The notes under the pieces were generated by a model that saw only the letters and a program-made list of their open reading frames with translations, searched no databases and was not told where the DNA came from. Both the position numbers and the translations under genes were made by a program. From Aptenodytes patagonicus (lineage: Eukaryota; Chordata; Aves; Sphenisciformes; Spheniscidae): DNA of 64,000 nucleotides. Within the stretch, counting starts at the first letter, position 1. Every line of letters starts with the position of its first letter. Location: NCBI RefSeq assembly GCF_965638725.1, contig NC_134950.1, positions 164,648,853 to 164,712,852 of the forward strand, written 5' to 3'. Shown here one piece after another: positions 34,260 to 47,700 of the stretch.

Positions 34260-37200
34260 TTACTTAACAATGTTGGCCTTCAGATTGCCATTAGGAGGCA
34301 TTTGAGCTAATATAGAGGTCTCAGAATTCTTATTCCAGGTTCCTTGCACACCTGTCTATCTGTACTGATCAAATTCATGAGGTTTTCCTTACAGCTGTTA
34401 AGAGACAGAAACTTTACTCTTTAATAGCATGTACGCATGCGTTGTATGGCCAGGTTAAAGTCCATACTGCTAAAAGAAACTTAGGTATCTCAGGTTTCTA
34501 GGTTTATATATTGATTTTTTATGATGCAACAAAATGAAAAACAAACTCGTAAAGCATGTGGACCCATCCCAAACTGCAGATGAACACACTTTAAACCCCA
34601 AGACAATATAAACAGAAAAGTGTTTGCTGCATTCAGGCTTCCGTCCTAGATTTACCCAGACAGTTCCAAACTCTTTTTGGTTTTCCTGTCAAGTTTCTGG
34701 ATCTAATTAGATCCACCTGCATCTCACTAGCGTATTACATGAGATATGTAACATTAGAGAATCTCATCAGTATAAGTTGAGATATAATTTAGATTGTCAT
34801 CTTAAAAAATAGCATTGTAGTGGTGTCCCTAAATCTCCAACCCCTCCATTACTTCACTGCTTGCCAAGGAGACTTGGACTAAAACTTGCTAAGCAAGTGT
34901 TGTTTTTCACCCCAGGAACTTGTGCTGTCTGCCTGTGGCTCAGACCTTGCAGCTCAGTGGTAGATCCCCCTCGTGACTTGTGGGAGTCCCACAAGTGGCG
35001 TGCGATAAGTATTGCAGGAATTTGCCATTCACCCCCCAAGTAATAGATTCATGATGCAGAAAGGAGTGCTGTATTCATGTCAGATGTGTAGAACCTGCTT
35101 TACCACTAGAGAAGATTTAGGGATAAAACAATACTTAAGAACACAAAACCATACTTAAGACCACAAGGTTTTCAATAATGGTGAAAATTACAAAAGGATA
35201 CAAGATGGGTCACTAAGATTATGTTTGGCAATAAAGCCCTTTCATAGCTGCTCCAACATCTCATCCAGTAAGAGGCTGACAGATTGATTAGTTTCTGGTC
35301 TCTATATCAGACTTGGTTCACCTAGAAAACTTTAGAGTTACATCTTTCGTGTTCTAGTGATAAAAAGGTTACTCAGAGTCTCCTGGAACAGCTGTTCTAG
35401 CATAAAGCAGACTGTCTTGTCACCTACCCCTGGTAACGCTTTCGCTTCTTGTCTCTTATGATAGGACACTCAGACTCATGTTAATGAAGGAGATCAGGTC
35501 ATTTTTGTACACTACTCTCTTTAAAGTGCCTAATTAATTTTTCTGTTGTACACTTTGATTAGAACACATTCCTGGCTTCAGTTTTGAATTGGGTTTGGGT
35601 TTTTTTTTTCCTTTACAGGTCCCTTCAGACAGGGACCTAAATTTTGTAAATCATAACTTATAAATATATAATGTGCAATTCATAAATAATAAATAATTAT
35701 TATAATTCCATTTGAAAATGCAGCTGAAATTAGCTCATTTTTAGCAATTTAAATACGATACTTGAAGATAAATGGATGGCAAAACTGAGAAGTGGAGTTT
35801 CTAGAAAGACAAGTTTCAGGAACTCTTACTTACAGGGGCCTTTTCCCTCCTGAGCCCCTCGCACCTCTGCTTAGCAAAGAGATGGGAGAGTTTAGCCACT
35901 AGATATATTGAATGTACCACTCAAGAGTTCTTTGTTTTTGTGTGCAGGGTTGTGTATAGGAGTGTACAGTCCTCATACCTTTATACCTCTGATGTAACCT
36001 TTTTCAGGTGTTTTTACCTCTGTAAGACTTTGAACTTGGTACAGAATAAACGTGGTCTCAGCATGGTATGATGGCCTGTAATGCAGTCCTCCTTGCATTA
36101 AAACTGCCCATATCTGACACAAGAGTACAAAGTTCAGGCAATTTGTTGAAGGTTGAACTGGACTGTTCTGATACGATTTTCTTTATCTTATCAAAAGTCG
36201 CCCAATGAGCCAGGTGAGTCCAGATTACTTTTTGGTCTCTGGTTCCTTGGCTCAGTCTTTGTCTTCAGGCTGCATGAGTCAGTTTGCTATTCTCCGGCTA
36301 CCATTCTCTAATTTTCTGCCTATTTTTTCTCTGGTCAGTTTTATGTGTGACTATATGTTAGGAATATTTTTGTTCACAAAAATCTGACTTGCCTTAATCC
36401 ATGTCAGAATAAAACTTTTCTCTCTCACATTTTCCTAGTTCTGTCTTTGAACATAGCCACAAAAATTTTGATTGCTGTGTGTGCTTTGCCTGGCCATTTC
36501 AGGTTCCCTGCCACCTCATTTCCTATGCACAAAATCAGATTAAACTTGTTTGCTGTTTCCTCACTTACCATTTCTACATCCTCAAAATGCTGATTGTATG
36601 TTAAATAGCAATTGCATCTTCACAGTCATAGTCACAGCTGTGGTAGGCACCAGTAGCCTGAAAAAGTGGGTTGTAAATTTGGCCCACTACATTTATTACA
36701 TCTCTCTGATCTGAGAAGCGTTAGAATCGCAGTTTAAGACCGTTATGGACAGGTCATCCAGATTTAAGTGAGGCTGGTGGGTGCATGTTGAATGCCAGCC
36801 TGGGACTGCTACGAAATGAAAATCATTTTCATAGCTCCAGTTGTATTTCTCATTATGTGTGGCTAGTGGCTCATTTTACTGAAAGGGCTCTCTTTGGTCA
36901 ACTTACTTTCCAGCTGACCTTATAAGATTGCAATATGCGTCTGAAAAATCAATTAAAAAAGAACTGAAATACACTTCTATTATATATTAACATGTGTCCT
37001 TGTAAAGAAAGGCCGTGATCTGGGTATGCAAAGGCTAATAATTGACCAGCTTGTGGTGCCATAATATTTGTTCTATTTATTTTCTTTGCAGAAAGCATGC
37101 AAACACTTTGGAGGGACACTAAAAAAAAATCTGCAAGTACTCATACCAAGCTTAAATAGGCACATTTTAAAATGTTGAGCAATGATCATCAATGTTTATC

Positions 37201-39966
37201 ACCAAGAGCTCCAAAACTCTTCTGTACCAAAGAGAAAATATAGATTTTATAGATTAATGCTGATGCATGAAAAATAGGTTTACTTTGGCTCATTGTAAGA
37301 CTACAAAAAAAGCTGAAGATCTGATGTGATAAAGGCACATGAAAAAACTGGTTTGTGGTTTTGTGTTACTCACAAGAGACAAGTTCAGCATTTGATTTCA
37401 GGAAGTTTCTGAGGGCTCCACGAGGTGCTCAACATTCACACAACTGCGTCTGCAAACCACTATAAAACTGAAGCTTAACCATGAATTTTGGCTCGGAGGA
37501 GAAGTTCTCAGTGACTTGCAGTGTTTTGGGGGGGACAAAGAGGACAATGTATTCCTGTGTCAATACTAGCGGCAGAGGGCATGTAGCCTGGGACTCTCAT
37601 GTCCAGTGGCAGCTGAGAACTGATTTGGCCTCCACCCTTGTTTGCCTTCCTTAACTTGTGTGCTTTTTTTTGTTACTCACTGATCGTACGCCTTTTCCTC
37701 CAACTAGAATTGCCTTGTGCCCTGGAAGTATTTCAATTCCACAGATTTCATACCACAGGACTATTTCTTCCCTAAAATACTCTGATCTATTACAAAAAGA
37801 TTTACTTTCATTACAGTAATCTTTACTAGGCTAATTGATATTTGGTTGAGAAGTCATTTTGAATTGCTACGCTCATGGTGGTGCCATACCTTCTTTGGCT
37901 TAATGATACTTCCAGGAGATGCCAGGACCTCTGAAAGAGTCTCATAATGTTCAGAACTATCTCACAGTCTGTAGGACTATGGTAAAATGAGTCACTCATC
38001 CTTTCCCAGTGAATTTTGGGAGAACTAACCTTTCCTTCTGGGCAAGCAGATATATTCTGGGAAAACTTCAGAGGACTTGGAGCATTTGAATAGTTTAGCT
38101 TCTATCCCCATTATTCTAAGGGAATAATGGTCTTTCACTCAAATGAGTAAATTCGTTAATTTCCATTTATAACTCAAAATGAGCTTGATAGATGAGCTAA
38201 TCTGTAGTGCTTTCAACATAGGCTTTCTATCTTGAGAACACCAAGATTTTAGGGTTACATTTTTTTTCTCTGAATAAGAGGTAAGCTGGGGGCTATATTT
38301 GAACAATATAATGGCAGGGCAGACTCAGTTGTGGTATCCAGCTGTGAATCTGACACGAGTCTTTTGGTAGTCACACCTTGTTGGGCCTAATTCTGAGATT
38401 AATGTTTACGTTCTGTGTGGGAACATATTCCAATCACCTGGTATTACCCATATCATATTGTATATAATTCCTTTCATTAATACATTGCACTTCTTTTTTT
38501 TTGCCCGTTTCTCATTGAAAATCCATTCCAGAACTTGCTTGCTCTTATATATAAGAAAGTTCTTCTAATTCCTGGACTAAATGTATACATGCCAATTTTT
38601 TTTTACATTTGTTCTTGTGTCAACTTTAGATTTCAGCTTAATTGATTTGAGTTGGAGCTGAGAACACTTTCAGAGTCAGGCTGATGCTTTTTGAAAGAGC
38701 TTATAAATCTGTAATTCCAGTGCTCTCCAGTTTTCTTCGAGGAGAAAGTACATGTTTCCTCCTGCCCACTGATGCTTTGATACCAAGAGCTTTTTATTTG
38801 CTTACAGCAATTCTTCAGTTTTGGGGGTTTGTTTTAATTTGGCTTTTGCGACTTGAAATACCTGGTCTCTCGTAGTAGATATTAAAGAGAAAAACAAACA
38901 CTACTCAGGATCAACTTTGTTACTAATTGCTTACCCAGAGGATAAATAATGAAGCAGCTTTACTGTGAAATGAATTAATGAGAGACATAATTTTTTACAG
39001 ATAAGAAAATGGTATCCTTCACTTAATGTTACCATTGAAGCTGTAATTTTTTGTGTGATTCAGTAATAAATATTTGTGTGAACTTTGATATATACTTGTT
39101 TGGGCATTGGGATTTCCTCAGCTTCTCTTTTAGTGCTAATGAGCAGAATGCACTAAAAATATTTTTCCTGAAGTTGCCCTAATGTCATGGGACATCTGTG
39201 TTCTGGTAGGACTAAGCCTTTTTCTAAGGGATTACTGTCAGATTCTGAAGAGATGAATGGGAAAAGTTGTCCCTTCATCTCCAAACAGCTTAAAATGAAA
39301 TGTCTGAGTTTCCACTCCCAGGAGTCAAGCCTTGCTGCTGAGTTGAATGATAGCAAACTTTAGGGATCTGAATAATAGTGTAATTGTTAGTCCAAATACC
39401 AAAAAGTAAATTCTGAGTATCAAGTGCCTAAGAGTGGCATCTGAATAAAAAACCTTAATATTCCATTAAATCAAACACATTGTACCAAGTACTTTGCATT
39501 TTATTTTGACAGTGAGATAATATTTGTTTAATATGGATCCTGAAGTCCGGATGAAAACAAAACTTCTGTTATGATAAGATTGCAGGATTAGCCCCAACTT
39601 TAGTAATTAATGGTCTGCTTCCAGCAAAAACTATCAACACTTTTTTCTCACTTGAAAATATAGTTACCTTGAGGCCAATTTTGTATGGAATGCTTGAGAC
39701 CAGTTTGAGATATATATGCCACATATGCACATATGTTTATGTCTGCATATTAACAATTCTGTATCTTTACTTTGGCATTGCCTTTAATATAAAATTAGAC
39801 CTGTTTATGGTGATTTTTACATATGGATGGATCTCCTATATTATTAATTAGTTATACATTATTTAATTACTCTTATAGTATATGCTAGTCCAAATACAGA
39901 TGTGTTACAGTTCTGATGTGGAGTTCCCAGGTACAAAATGCTTGCCATTATAATCTCCTAGATATT

Positions 39967-41673
39967 AAATATCATAGGATATATCATAGAATACTTTGGG
40001 TTGGAAGGGACCTCTAAAGGTCATCTAGTCCAACCCCCCCTGCCGTGGGCAGGGACATCTTCAACTACATCAGGTTCCTCAGAGACCCGTCCAACCTGAC
40101 CTGGAATGTTTCCAGGGATGGGGCATCCACCACCTCTCTGGGCAACCTCTTCCAGTGTTTCACCTCCCTCAGTGTAAAAAATTTCTTCCTTAGATCTAGT
40201 CTAAATCTACCCCCCTTTAGTTTAAAGCCATTCCCCCTTGTCCTGTCACAACAGGCCCTGCTAAAAAGTGTGCCGCCATCTTTTTTAGAAGCCCCCTTGA
40301 AGTACTGATAGGCTGCAATAAGGTCTCCCCAAAGCCTTCTCTTCTCTAGGCTGAACAACCCCAACTCTCTCAGCCTTTCTTCATAGGAGAGGTGTTCCAT
40401 CCCCCTGATCATTTTCATGACCCTCCTCTGGACCTGCTCCAACAGGTCCGTGTCTGTCTTATGCTGAGGGCTCCAGAGCTGGACGCAGTACTCCAGGTGG
40501 GGTCTCACCAGAGCAGAGTAGAGGGGCAGAATCCCCTCCCTCGACCTGCTGGCCACGCTGCTTTTGATGCAGCCCAGGACACGATTGGCCTTCTGGGCTG
40601 CGAGCGCACATTGCTGGCTCCTGTCCAGCTTTTCATCCACCAGTACCCCCAAGTCCTTCTCGGCAGGGCTGCTCTCAATCCCTTCATCCCCCAGCCTGTA
40701 TTGATACTGGGGGTTGCCCCGACCCAGGTGCAGGACCTTGCACTTGGCCTTGTTAAACCTCATGAGGTTCACACAGGCCCACTTCTCGAGCTTGTCCAGG
40801 TCCCTCTGGGTGGCATCCCGTCCCTCTGGTGCGTCGACCGCACCACTCAGCTTGGTGTCATCTGCAAATTTGCTGAGGGTGCACTCGATCCCACTGTCTA
40901 TGTTGATTGATGAAGATATTAAACAGTACCGGTCCCAATACGGACCCCTGCGGGATGCCACTCATCACCAATCTCCATCTGGACATTGAGCCGTTGACCA
41001 CTACCCTCTGGATGCGACCATCTAACTAATTCCTCACCCTTTACCAGACAGTCCACCCATCAGATCCATACCTCTCCAGTTTAGAGAGAAGGATGTTGTG
41101 GGGGACCGTGTCAAAGGCCTTACAGAGGTCCAGATAGACGACATCTGCAGCCCTTCCCGTGTCCACTGATGTAGTCACTCCATCGTAGAAGGCCACTAGG
41201 TTAGTCGGGCAGGACTTGCCCTTGGTGAAGCCATGCTGGCTGTCTCGAATCACCTCCCTGTCCTCCATGTGCCTTAGCAGAGCTTCCAGGAGGATCTGTT
41301 CCATGATCTTGCCAGGTGCACTGACGTGAGACTGACTGGCCTGTAGTTCCCCAAGTCTTCCTTTTTTCCCTTTTTAAAAATGGGGGTTATGTTTCCCCTT
41401 TTCCAGTCAGTGGGAACTTCACTGGACTGCCACAACTTCTGAAATATGATGGATAGTGGCTTAGCAACTTCATCTGCCAGTTCCTTCAGGACCCACGGAT
41501 GGATCTCATCGGGTCCCATGGACTTGTGCACCTTCAGGTGCCTTCGATGGTCTCGAACCTGATCTTGTCCCACAGTGGGTGGCTCTTCATTCTCCCAGTC
41601 CCCGCCTTTGCCTTCTGCGGCTTGGACGGTGAGGCTCGAGCACTTGCCAGTGAAGACCGAGGCAAAAAAGTTC
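39967..41673 (-). mobile_element. 5'-truncated CR1 LINE, about 1.7 kb
   Basis: The minus strand carries the 3' part of CR1 ORF2, the 3' UTR (reverse complement contains GGTTGGAAGGGACCTCTAAA) and a degenerate ATTCTATG tail at 39971-39992. Full-length CR1 is about 4.5 kb, so the 5' two-thirds are missing, as usual for abortive target-primed reverse transcription. The right edge is placed where similarity ends at about 41673. The heptamer AGATATT occurs at both edges (39960-39966 and 41674-41680) and may be a short target-site duplication. It is the best-preserved repeat in the window. Confidence 0.92.
40065..41573 (-). pseudogene. CR1 ORF2 reverse transcriptase remnant (disrupted)
   Basis: Three minus-strand blocks belong to one CR1 reverse transcriptase. 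Block 41573-41320 has [25 protein letters not shown] and NYRPVSLTS motifs (fingers and palm). Block 41304-41041 has [19 protein letters not shown] (first catalytic Asp region) and ERYG. Block 40961-40065, 298 codons open, has FADDTKL with the catalytic Asp pair near 40866-40857, then the long C-terminal region to the natural stop. The reading frame is broken by a shift near 41305-41320, stops at 41043-41041 and 41028-41026, and another shift near 40905-40925. The endonuclease domain is absent. The element cannot make active enzyme. The intact 298-codon block suggests fairly recent insertion. Confidence 0.9.
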
Positions 41674-41681
41674 AGATATTT

Positions 41682-41715
41682 ATAATTCTGATAATTCTGA
41701 ATAACTGATAATTCT
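41682..41715 (+). repeat. short tandem ATAATTCTG repeat at the CR1 5' junction
   Basis: ATAATTCTG occurs at 41682-41690 and 41691-41699, followed by ATAACTG and ATAATTCT. It abuts the truncated 5' edge of the CR1 copy, so it may predate insertion or be filler DNA from the junction. Confidence 0.6.
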
Positions 41716-44700
41716 ACTACCAGTTCAGATAATAGAATAATGCTCAGTAGAGCTTAGTACTGTGCAATAAAAAAAAAATCTTCCACATAATCAGCCTCAT
41801 GCCATCAGGAGTAGTGTTAATGGGTAGGAAGAAATTTGACAGGAGAATGACTGCTCTCTCCCTCCTTTCACCAAGCTGTTGTGGTCCCATAACTGCTTAA
41901 CAGGACACACTGGAGTGGAGAACCGAGACTCTTGGGACCCCTCACCTCATGATCATCTCCCAGTGGAAATGGGTCTTGTGTGGACCACAGTAATGCTGCG
42001 GCATAATGAACATAATTCACTCAGCTTAGAGAGTCTCCCACATTTCCCACCCACATTTTTATGTATATCAGAAAATAAAAGAAGATAAATTTATATTTAA
42101 AAAGAAGACCATAAGTTCCAGGTTTTACATTTCCTGTCATCTGGGAAGCTTGCAGAGATGCTTGCAGAAACAGATGCAGAAGTTGTTTGCATCTCATCTG
42201 ACACAGGACTTCAATCTTCTTGTTTCGATCTTCTTCCTGCTATTCATTCTCTTCCAGTACGTAGGTTCTGTTCCTCTCGTACAAGTGTTTGCTGATTTTA
42301 GTCTTCTGTCATACAGCAGTACCACTTTTTCACACTGGGAGCTCTGCTTTGTTGCAGGATTTTAGTAGTTCATGATATTAAGCATTGCCAGATCTAGCTG
42401 CTCTGTGAATAGGGAAGGGTGCTGGAAGAAGAGGAGACATGGCCCTTTGCTTGGCCTCAGTCCGATCATGTCACCCCATGCAAGTGTCCTGTAGTAGTGA
42501 TGCTAAGGGGATGCTACAGTCCTTTCAGCCATTTAACTTTCCACCAGTTCTCCTGCTAAATAAACACCTGATGATCTTTGTTTCTAAATTATGGCTCAAG
42601 CACATGCCCCCTTCTCGGGTTTGCTCTTGGGACTGTAGGTGGGGACCTTTTAGGGCTGGCATCAGGGCATTTTAGGACTTAATTATTACTCTTTACGTGC
42701 TATTTTGCAAGATTTTTACTAAGAAGCTGCCTTTCTTTCGGTCTGATTGGCACCTGTCTGTCACATATGCCAGCTAGGAGAGTTTTCTGCATTGATTCTT
42801 GGCCAGTTTTCTCCCCAGCACCTGACCCTGTCACTCACCCTTGGAAGTGTGACTTCCTTGCTCTGTAGAAGTGGATATGACCTTGACATCTGTTCTTTCC
42901 AAGTAGGTCTTTTGTATCCCATCCCTTCATGATTCCTGCAGGCAACTGCACTGTATCGATACTTCCTATTGTCTTCCGCACTTTCCCAGCACTTTGTGTG
43001 AGTTTCTGACCATGTCCTCATTCACTAAAACAAGAGATATTCCTGCTGGTTGCTTCTGTTTGTTTGACTCTATAAGCTGATTGCTGAATAAGGAGTAAAC
43101 AGCACAAATGGGGAAGTCAATTTGACTTAAAATAACATAAATTCAAGACCGTTGTTCTCTGTGCTCTCCCCGCAGCGCTGAGTAGCCAGAGAGCTGGGAA
43201 AACTGACTGCTTTCTGTTGAAAGTAATTAAGTTGGCCTTAATGGGGACCTATCAATTACCAGTTACAAAGGTAAGACCTATTTTTTTTCCATGTTGGTTT
43301 TCTTTTCATTTTACGGGGGACATTCAGTAGAATGATTGCATGGCCAGCATACCTCCGAGGATTCATGTTAACTGTATCTTGTGCCTTTCATATGTTATTT
43401 CGTGCCCTACCTAGGAACATTACAACTATAACCTCTTCATCAGTGACAGAACACAATCAGTTAATGATTTTTTTTGGTTTTGTCTTCTATCTCCAACACC
43501 TAGAATTTCTCCTTGAGCCATTCCTTTTCTTTAACTTGTTTTTTATCCTACATATATGTACTGATCTTATACACATCTCTAATGTTAGCTTTTCATTTTT
43601 CATTTAAGACTCTGAAGTCCAGGTACTTTGCATAATAAGATGTAATCAACATTTTAATCAACAAAAAATTAATAATCTCAACGAAGCTACACTGAATCAC
43701 ACTAACTAGCATCTGTTGGGAACTCTTTGGATCCAGAGTGGGGAGCACCTTTATGTTCCAGGGTCATCTCTAGATATTCATTGCTTCTAGAACTCTTCTG
43801 ATAAGATTTTAGACCATCATCTTAAGAAAAATGTTACAGTTATTTTGAGATATTTCAAAACAAAAGTTCTTCCTGGCATAAAATTTTATTACCATAAATC
43901 TTCCCTTACTGTCATTTTTGCCATTTTCTAACACTGTTGGAGAGATTTAAAGCTGTTCTGGCTTTAGAATCTCAGACTAAGTTGAAAAATTAAATGTGTT
44001 AAATCTGCGCTTGCTACGTTATAAATACATACTTCTTTTGGAATTCCGTCGTTGCTATGGTAATGCACAATCTGCAGTCTTTAACTGGATACATCCATTG
44101 CCATTCATGTGTCAGAATGATTTGCTAATAATTACAACCCCTGCTACCTTCAGCTTTATATATCTCAGCGCAATGTGAAGAGAATTCCTCTTTGTATCTC
44201 TCATTTTCTGCTGAAAACAGTAGTAGTGTAGTAGGACATTGTGTTTGTCTCTTCCTGTGGAACTGGTCTGCTGACAGGCCTTGAAAAGACTGGGGAGCAA
44301 CTTCAGTTTTGTTTGCAGAGAGCCCAGGGATGCAGGGAAGCCGGGATCTAACATTTCCATCCTCTTGGCACAGGTCCAGGATGCAGACCTCAGATGGCTT
44401 TCTTGCCCTGAGGCCAACTGGTACAGCAAGGCTTGTAGTAAAACTCTTATCTCTGAGACATAGCAGCCATGTCCAAGCTTCCTACTGGGAATGATCCCTG
44501 ACCGGTGTTAATTCCTGAACTGTGCTTTGGCAGTGCCTGAGCCAAAACTCTGCAGAGACTGTGAACAACTGAACAACATGGACAGTCACAGGACAGTGCT
44601 CAGGCCCATGCCCCGATGCTGTTTGGTTTGCTTGTGTAGATGAAAGTACTGTTTATGAGCAACCTCTCCATGTCACCTTTTGTTCTGGGGAGATGGCATC

Positions 44701-47700
44701 TTGGATTTGCATCAATGCACACTTCACACCTGCTCATCATGCTTGCCTGTGCTCATCACACATGGAGAAGCATAAAAACAATTTCTGCAGCACCTCAATT
44801 AGACAGAATAGCTAGCTGGGGATTAAATGATGTGTTGGTATTGTTGCAAGCAAGACTAATTTGGAAATGCTGTGCTCTTAGTACAAGAGAAATACAATTT
44901 ATTTATGAAAACAACGAGAAGTTGCCATTCACCTCTCATGCTTTTCTGATGTTTGGATCTTGTTGCGTGCATGTTGTGATATCCATAGGTCCTGCTAAGC
45001 TGTGTGGGCAAGCAAAGTCTCAGTGTGTATTCTGATCCTCTGAAAGCCATTGTGCAGATGAGGTTTCATATCATTCTGGGGTTTCTTCCTTTTTTATTCA
45101 CTCCTGTGTCTCATCCATAAATGATCACCTTCTCATTGGTTCTCCACCCATAATGTGATTTACGGTGCTCTGCTGTTATTAGTTAATACCATGTGAGAAA
45201 ACATGTTTGAATTGTTTTATGCAGGAAATACTCTTGGTAGGTGCAGTTTTGCTTTCCCTAAACAGAGCCTAGCCACTGGCCTTGGGCGGAGGTGAAGTGG
45301 AGGAACATTGCTACAGGTATGTTCCAGGATACCTTGCCACCAATACTTTGCAGCGTAATAAATTTGAAGCTAAACATGCAAAAATTATTTTCTTTGAGAT
45401 CTTACAGACCATCCTGGAATTGACTGCTTATGATTGCTTTTGGAAACCTCACCTCTTTTTACATCTGCACCACCAGGCAGTAACAGGCTGATGTTTTGGG
45501 GCAGTCTCACCCACTTCACTCTAGAAGGAAAGCATTATTACTGCCTACTGTACTGTCTGAGGCCCAACACACTCTATGCCAAGGAATAAATTCTGAGATT
45601 ATTGCACAGAGAAGGCTCACAAAGTGCATTTGTAATTCTTCAGCTCTCTGAATTCTTCCCAGTTCACTGCGAAGAACATGGAAGTATTTTCAGATTTTTA
45701 CTGCTGAAAACACTTTTTGTTCTTATGCCCACACATATCTGGTAGAACTATGCCTCTGCCTCCTTTAAATGTTCTTTTAGCTAATGTAATGTACTGCGTT
45801 ACGCATACTGTTGGAAAAGAAAATGAAAAGCAGACTCCTCTTGAAGCCTATTTGTACTTCTCTGTGTTAATTTGTGGGACTGACAAAAATCACGCTATGT
45901 GGGAAACAAGTATCTTTCCACTGGTTTTGCATATAATCTGCTATATTAAATTTTGATTGAGGTTATCTGTCTAACTTGTAGGCCTACATATGCAAATCAA
46001 AAGCACTAAGTATTGTGTCTGGCTAACAGCCAGAAAGTCTGAATCACAATCAGTAGAAAATACAAAAGAAATTTTCGTGCATCAGTAAGGAGGAAATTAG
46101 ATGCTTTACAGGGCTTTGTCCATTTCTTATGTGATTCTTTAGTACTAAGAAAACTTGAGGCTGAACAGCATCATTCCAGGTAATGGAAATTTTTTTGTAT
46201 ATAGAAACCAATATAAAAAAAAAGATATTATTTATCTCAGAAGGTACTTTGATCATTGGAAGGCTCTCCTGGCTCTCAGAACCAACAGAGGTTGTGTGAA
46301 CCTTGAAAAATCAGCTTCAAGGTCTTTTATCAAGCTGTCATGGTTCAAAAAAGAAAATGTGTTTTTCATGTTTGTACCTAATCAGGTCTCCCAGACACTT
46401 ACTTTCTATGCAGAGATGACACTGAGAGTATTATTGTTATTTTACTCTTTCTTACACTATAGTGATGTAAATGAGAATCTGAATTTACCTGTCACCATAG
46501 TCTACAGTACAGTGCTGGCAATAATGTGAACCACGCAATGTGGTTCAGGTCACATCATCATGCACCCATCTGATTTACTGTGGTTGCATCTCTTTTTGTG
46601 GTGTCAGTACTATGGATTATGCGGGCAACTGCGGGAGGACTTTGGCTGTGGAGCCATGAAGATGGGAGATAATGAGGCAAGCATTGCATCTGGCAAAACG
46701 GGGATCCTCCTGCCAATCCTTGCACCGGTGCCCATGCTAACCATGCTATGGCTCTCTACGTACCAAATTAATCCATTGCATGGGCCTACTCATTTCAAAT
46801 TAAAACTTCTGAAACTTTTTGGTACCCAGGGTCAATTGTCAAGCTGTACAAGGTCTGCAACTGACACACTTTTAGGAAAGAAAACTCAAAAACCTGCCCC
46901 TGCCTTTGGCTTTTTGGAGAGAAATTAGCAGTCAGATTAAATTAGAGAAGCAGCCTAGTAAGTTCCTATGAAACTGCTTCTCTCTCACTTCCTCTCCTCC
47001 ACATTATGGTCCGGATGAGAAGACATCTCACTGACTCAGTGGGTGAATCAGTGCAGCAGCTCTGGAGTGACCAGCACACCAGCAGAAATGGTGTGAGCAA
47101 GAGGGAGAGAGCTGTAGGGCAGAATGGCTCAACCAGAGCACGTAGCTTTAAAACAGCACCATGTGCTGCTGGGCTTCAGGTGATGAGAGAGAGTTTATTT
47201 CAGTAACCACTCGTGTACCAGAAGGTGTCTGACAGCCTGGAGAGGAAGCACAGCCACCTGACCACACAGCCTCTCTTCTTCAGCATAAATATTTGTCAGT
47301 CTTTGCTGCTGTTATGTTCCTGGGGACCTTCTGGGGACCAGAAGTTTCTCTCTCATTAACCTCATTATCTCACCTTACTTCAGCCCATTAGGCTTTCCTG
47401 GCAGGCTTGCAATTTGCCCTGCAAATTTCCCCACAGAAGACCATTTTAATTGCAGTTTTGCTGCAAACAATGCAATTTAGCTGTCTACAGATATTTCTTC
47501 ATGTTGACTATATTCTACTTGACTTGAAAACTGCTCCCTGCACTGTGCTGGGTGTTAGCATGTAGCAGGTGAGAGTGTGAGTAAGGGCAGACAGATGTAG
47601 GGGTGTGTGTCCTCTCTGGCCTCTACAGAAAAGATTAGTGCATGGACTACTGCATCCTGATACTGCATTGTGATAATTACATTGTGCTGTTGATTAAGTT

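Larger units (their letters stand above)
19151..39966. other. intergenic DNA between GALNT11 and PRKAG2, left part
   Basis: No exon with both homology and splice sites was recognised. The open frames are short, lack family similarity, and many overlap stops in other frames. Contents are old repeat relics, a two-copy direct repeat, and single transcription-factor-like motifs listed separately. In mammals GALNTL5 occupies this interval; no GalNAc-transferase-like coding stretch was seen here. Unannotated lncRNAs are possible but cannot be shown from sequence. Confidence 0.6.

Noticed and set aside
40392..40989. 172- and 91-codon plus-strand frames
   Set aside because: Antisense shadows of the CR1 ORF2 remnant, which is clearly coded on the minus strand.
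44569..44590. REST/NRSF RE1-like element around ACATGGACAG
   Set aside because: Only about 13 of 21 positions match the consensus, below what I would accept for this long motif.
44640..45035. 131-codon plus-strand frame
   Set aside because: No recognisable domain, no splice or promoter context, ordinary intergenic composition; length is within chance for 64 kb in six frames.
46155..46928. Adjacent 124- and 122-codon plus-strand frames
   Set aside because: No recognisable similarity, composition like the surrounding intergenic DNA, and no evidence that they join.
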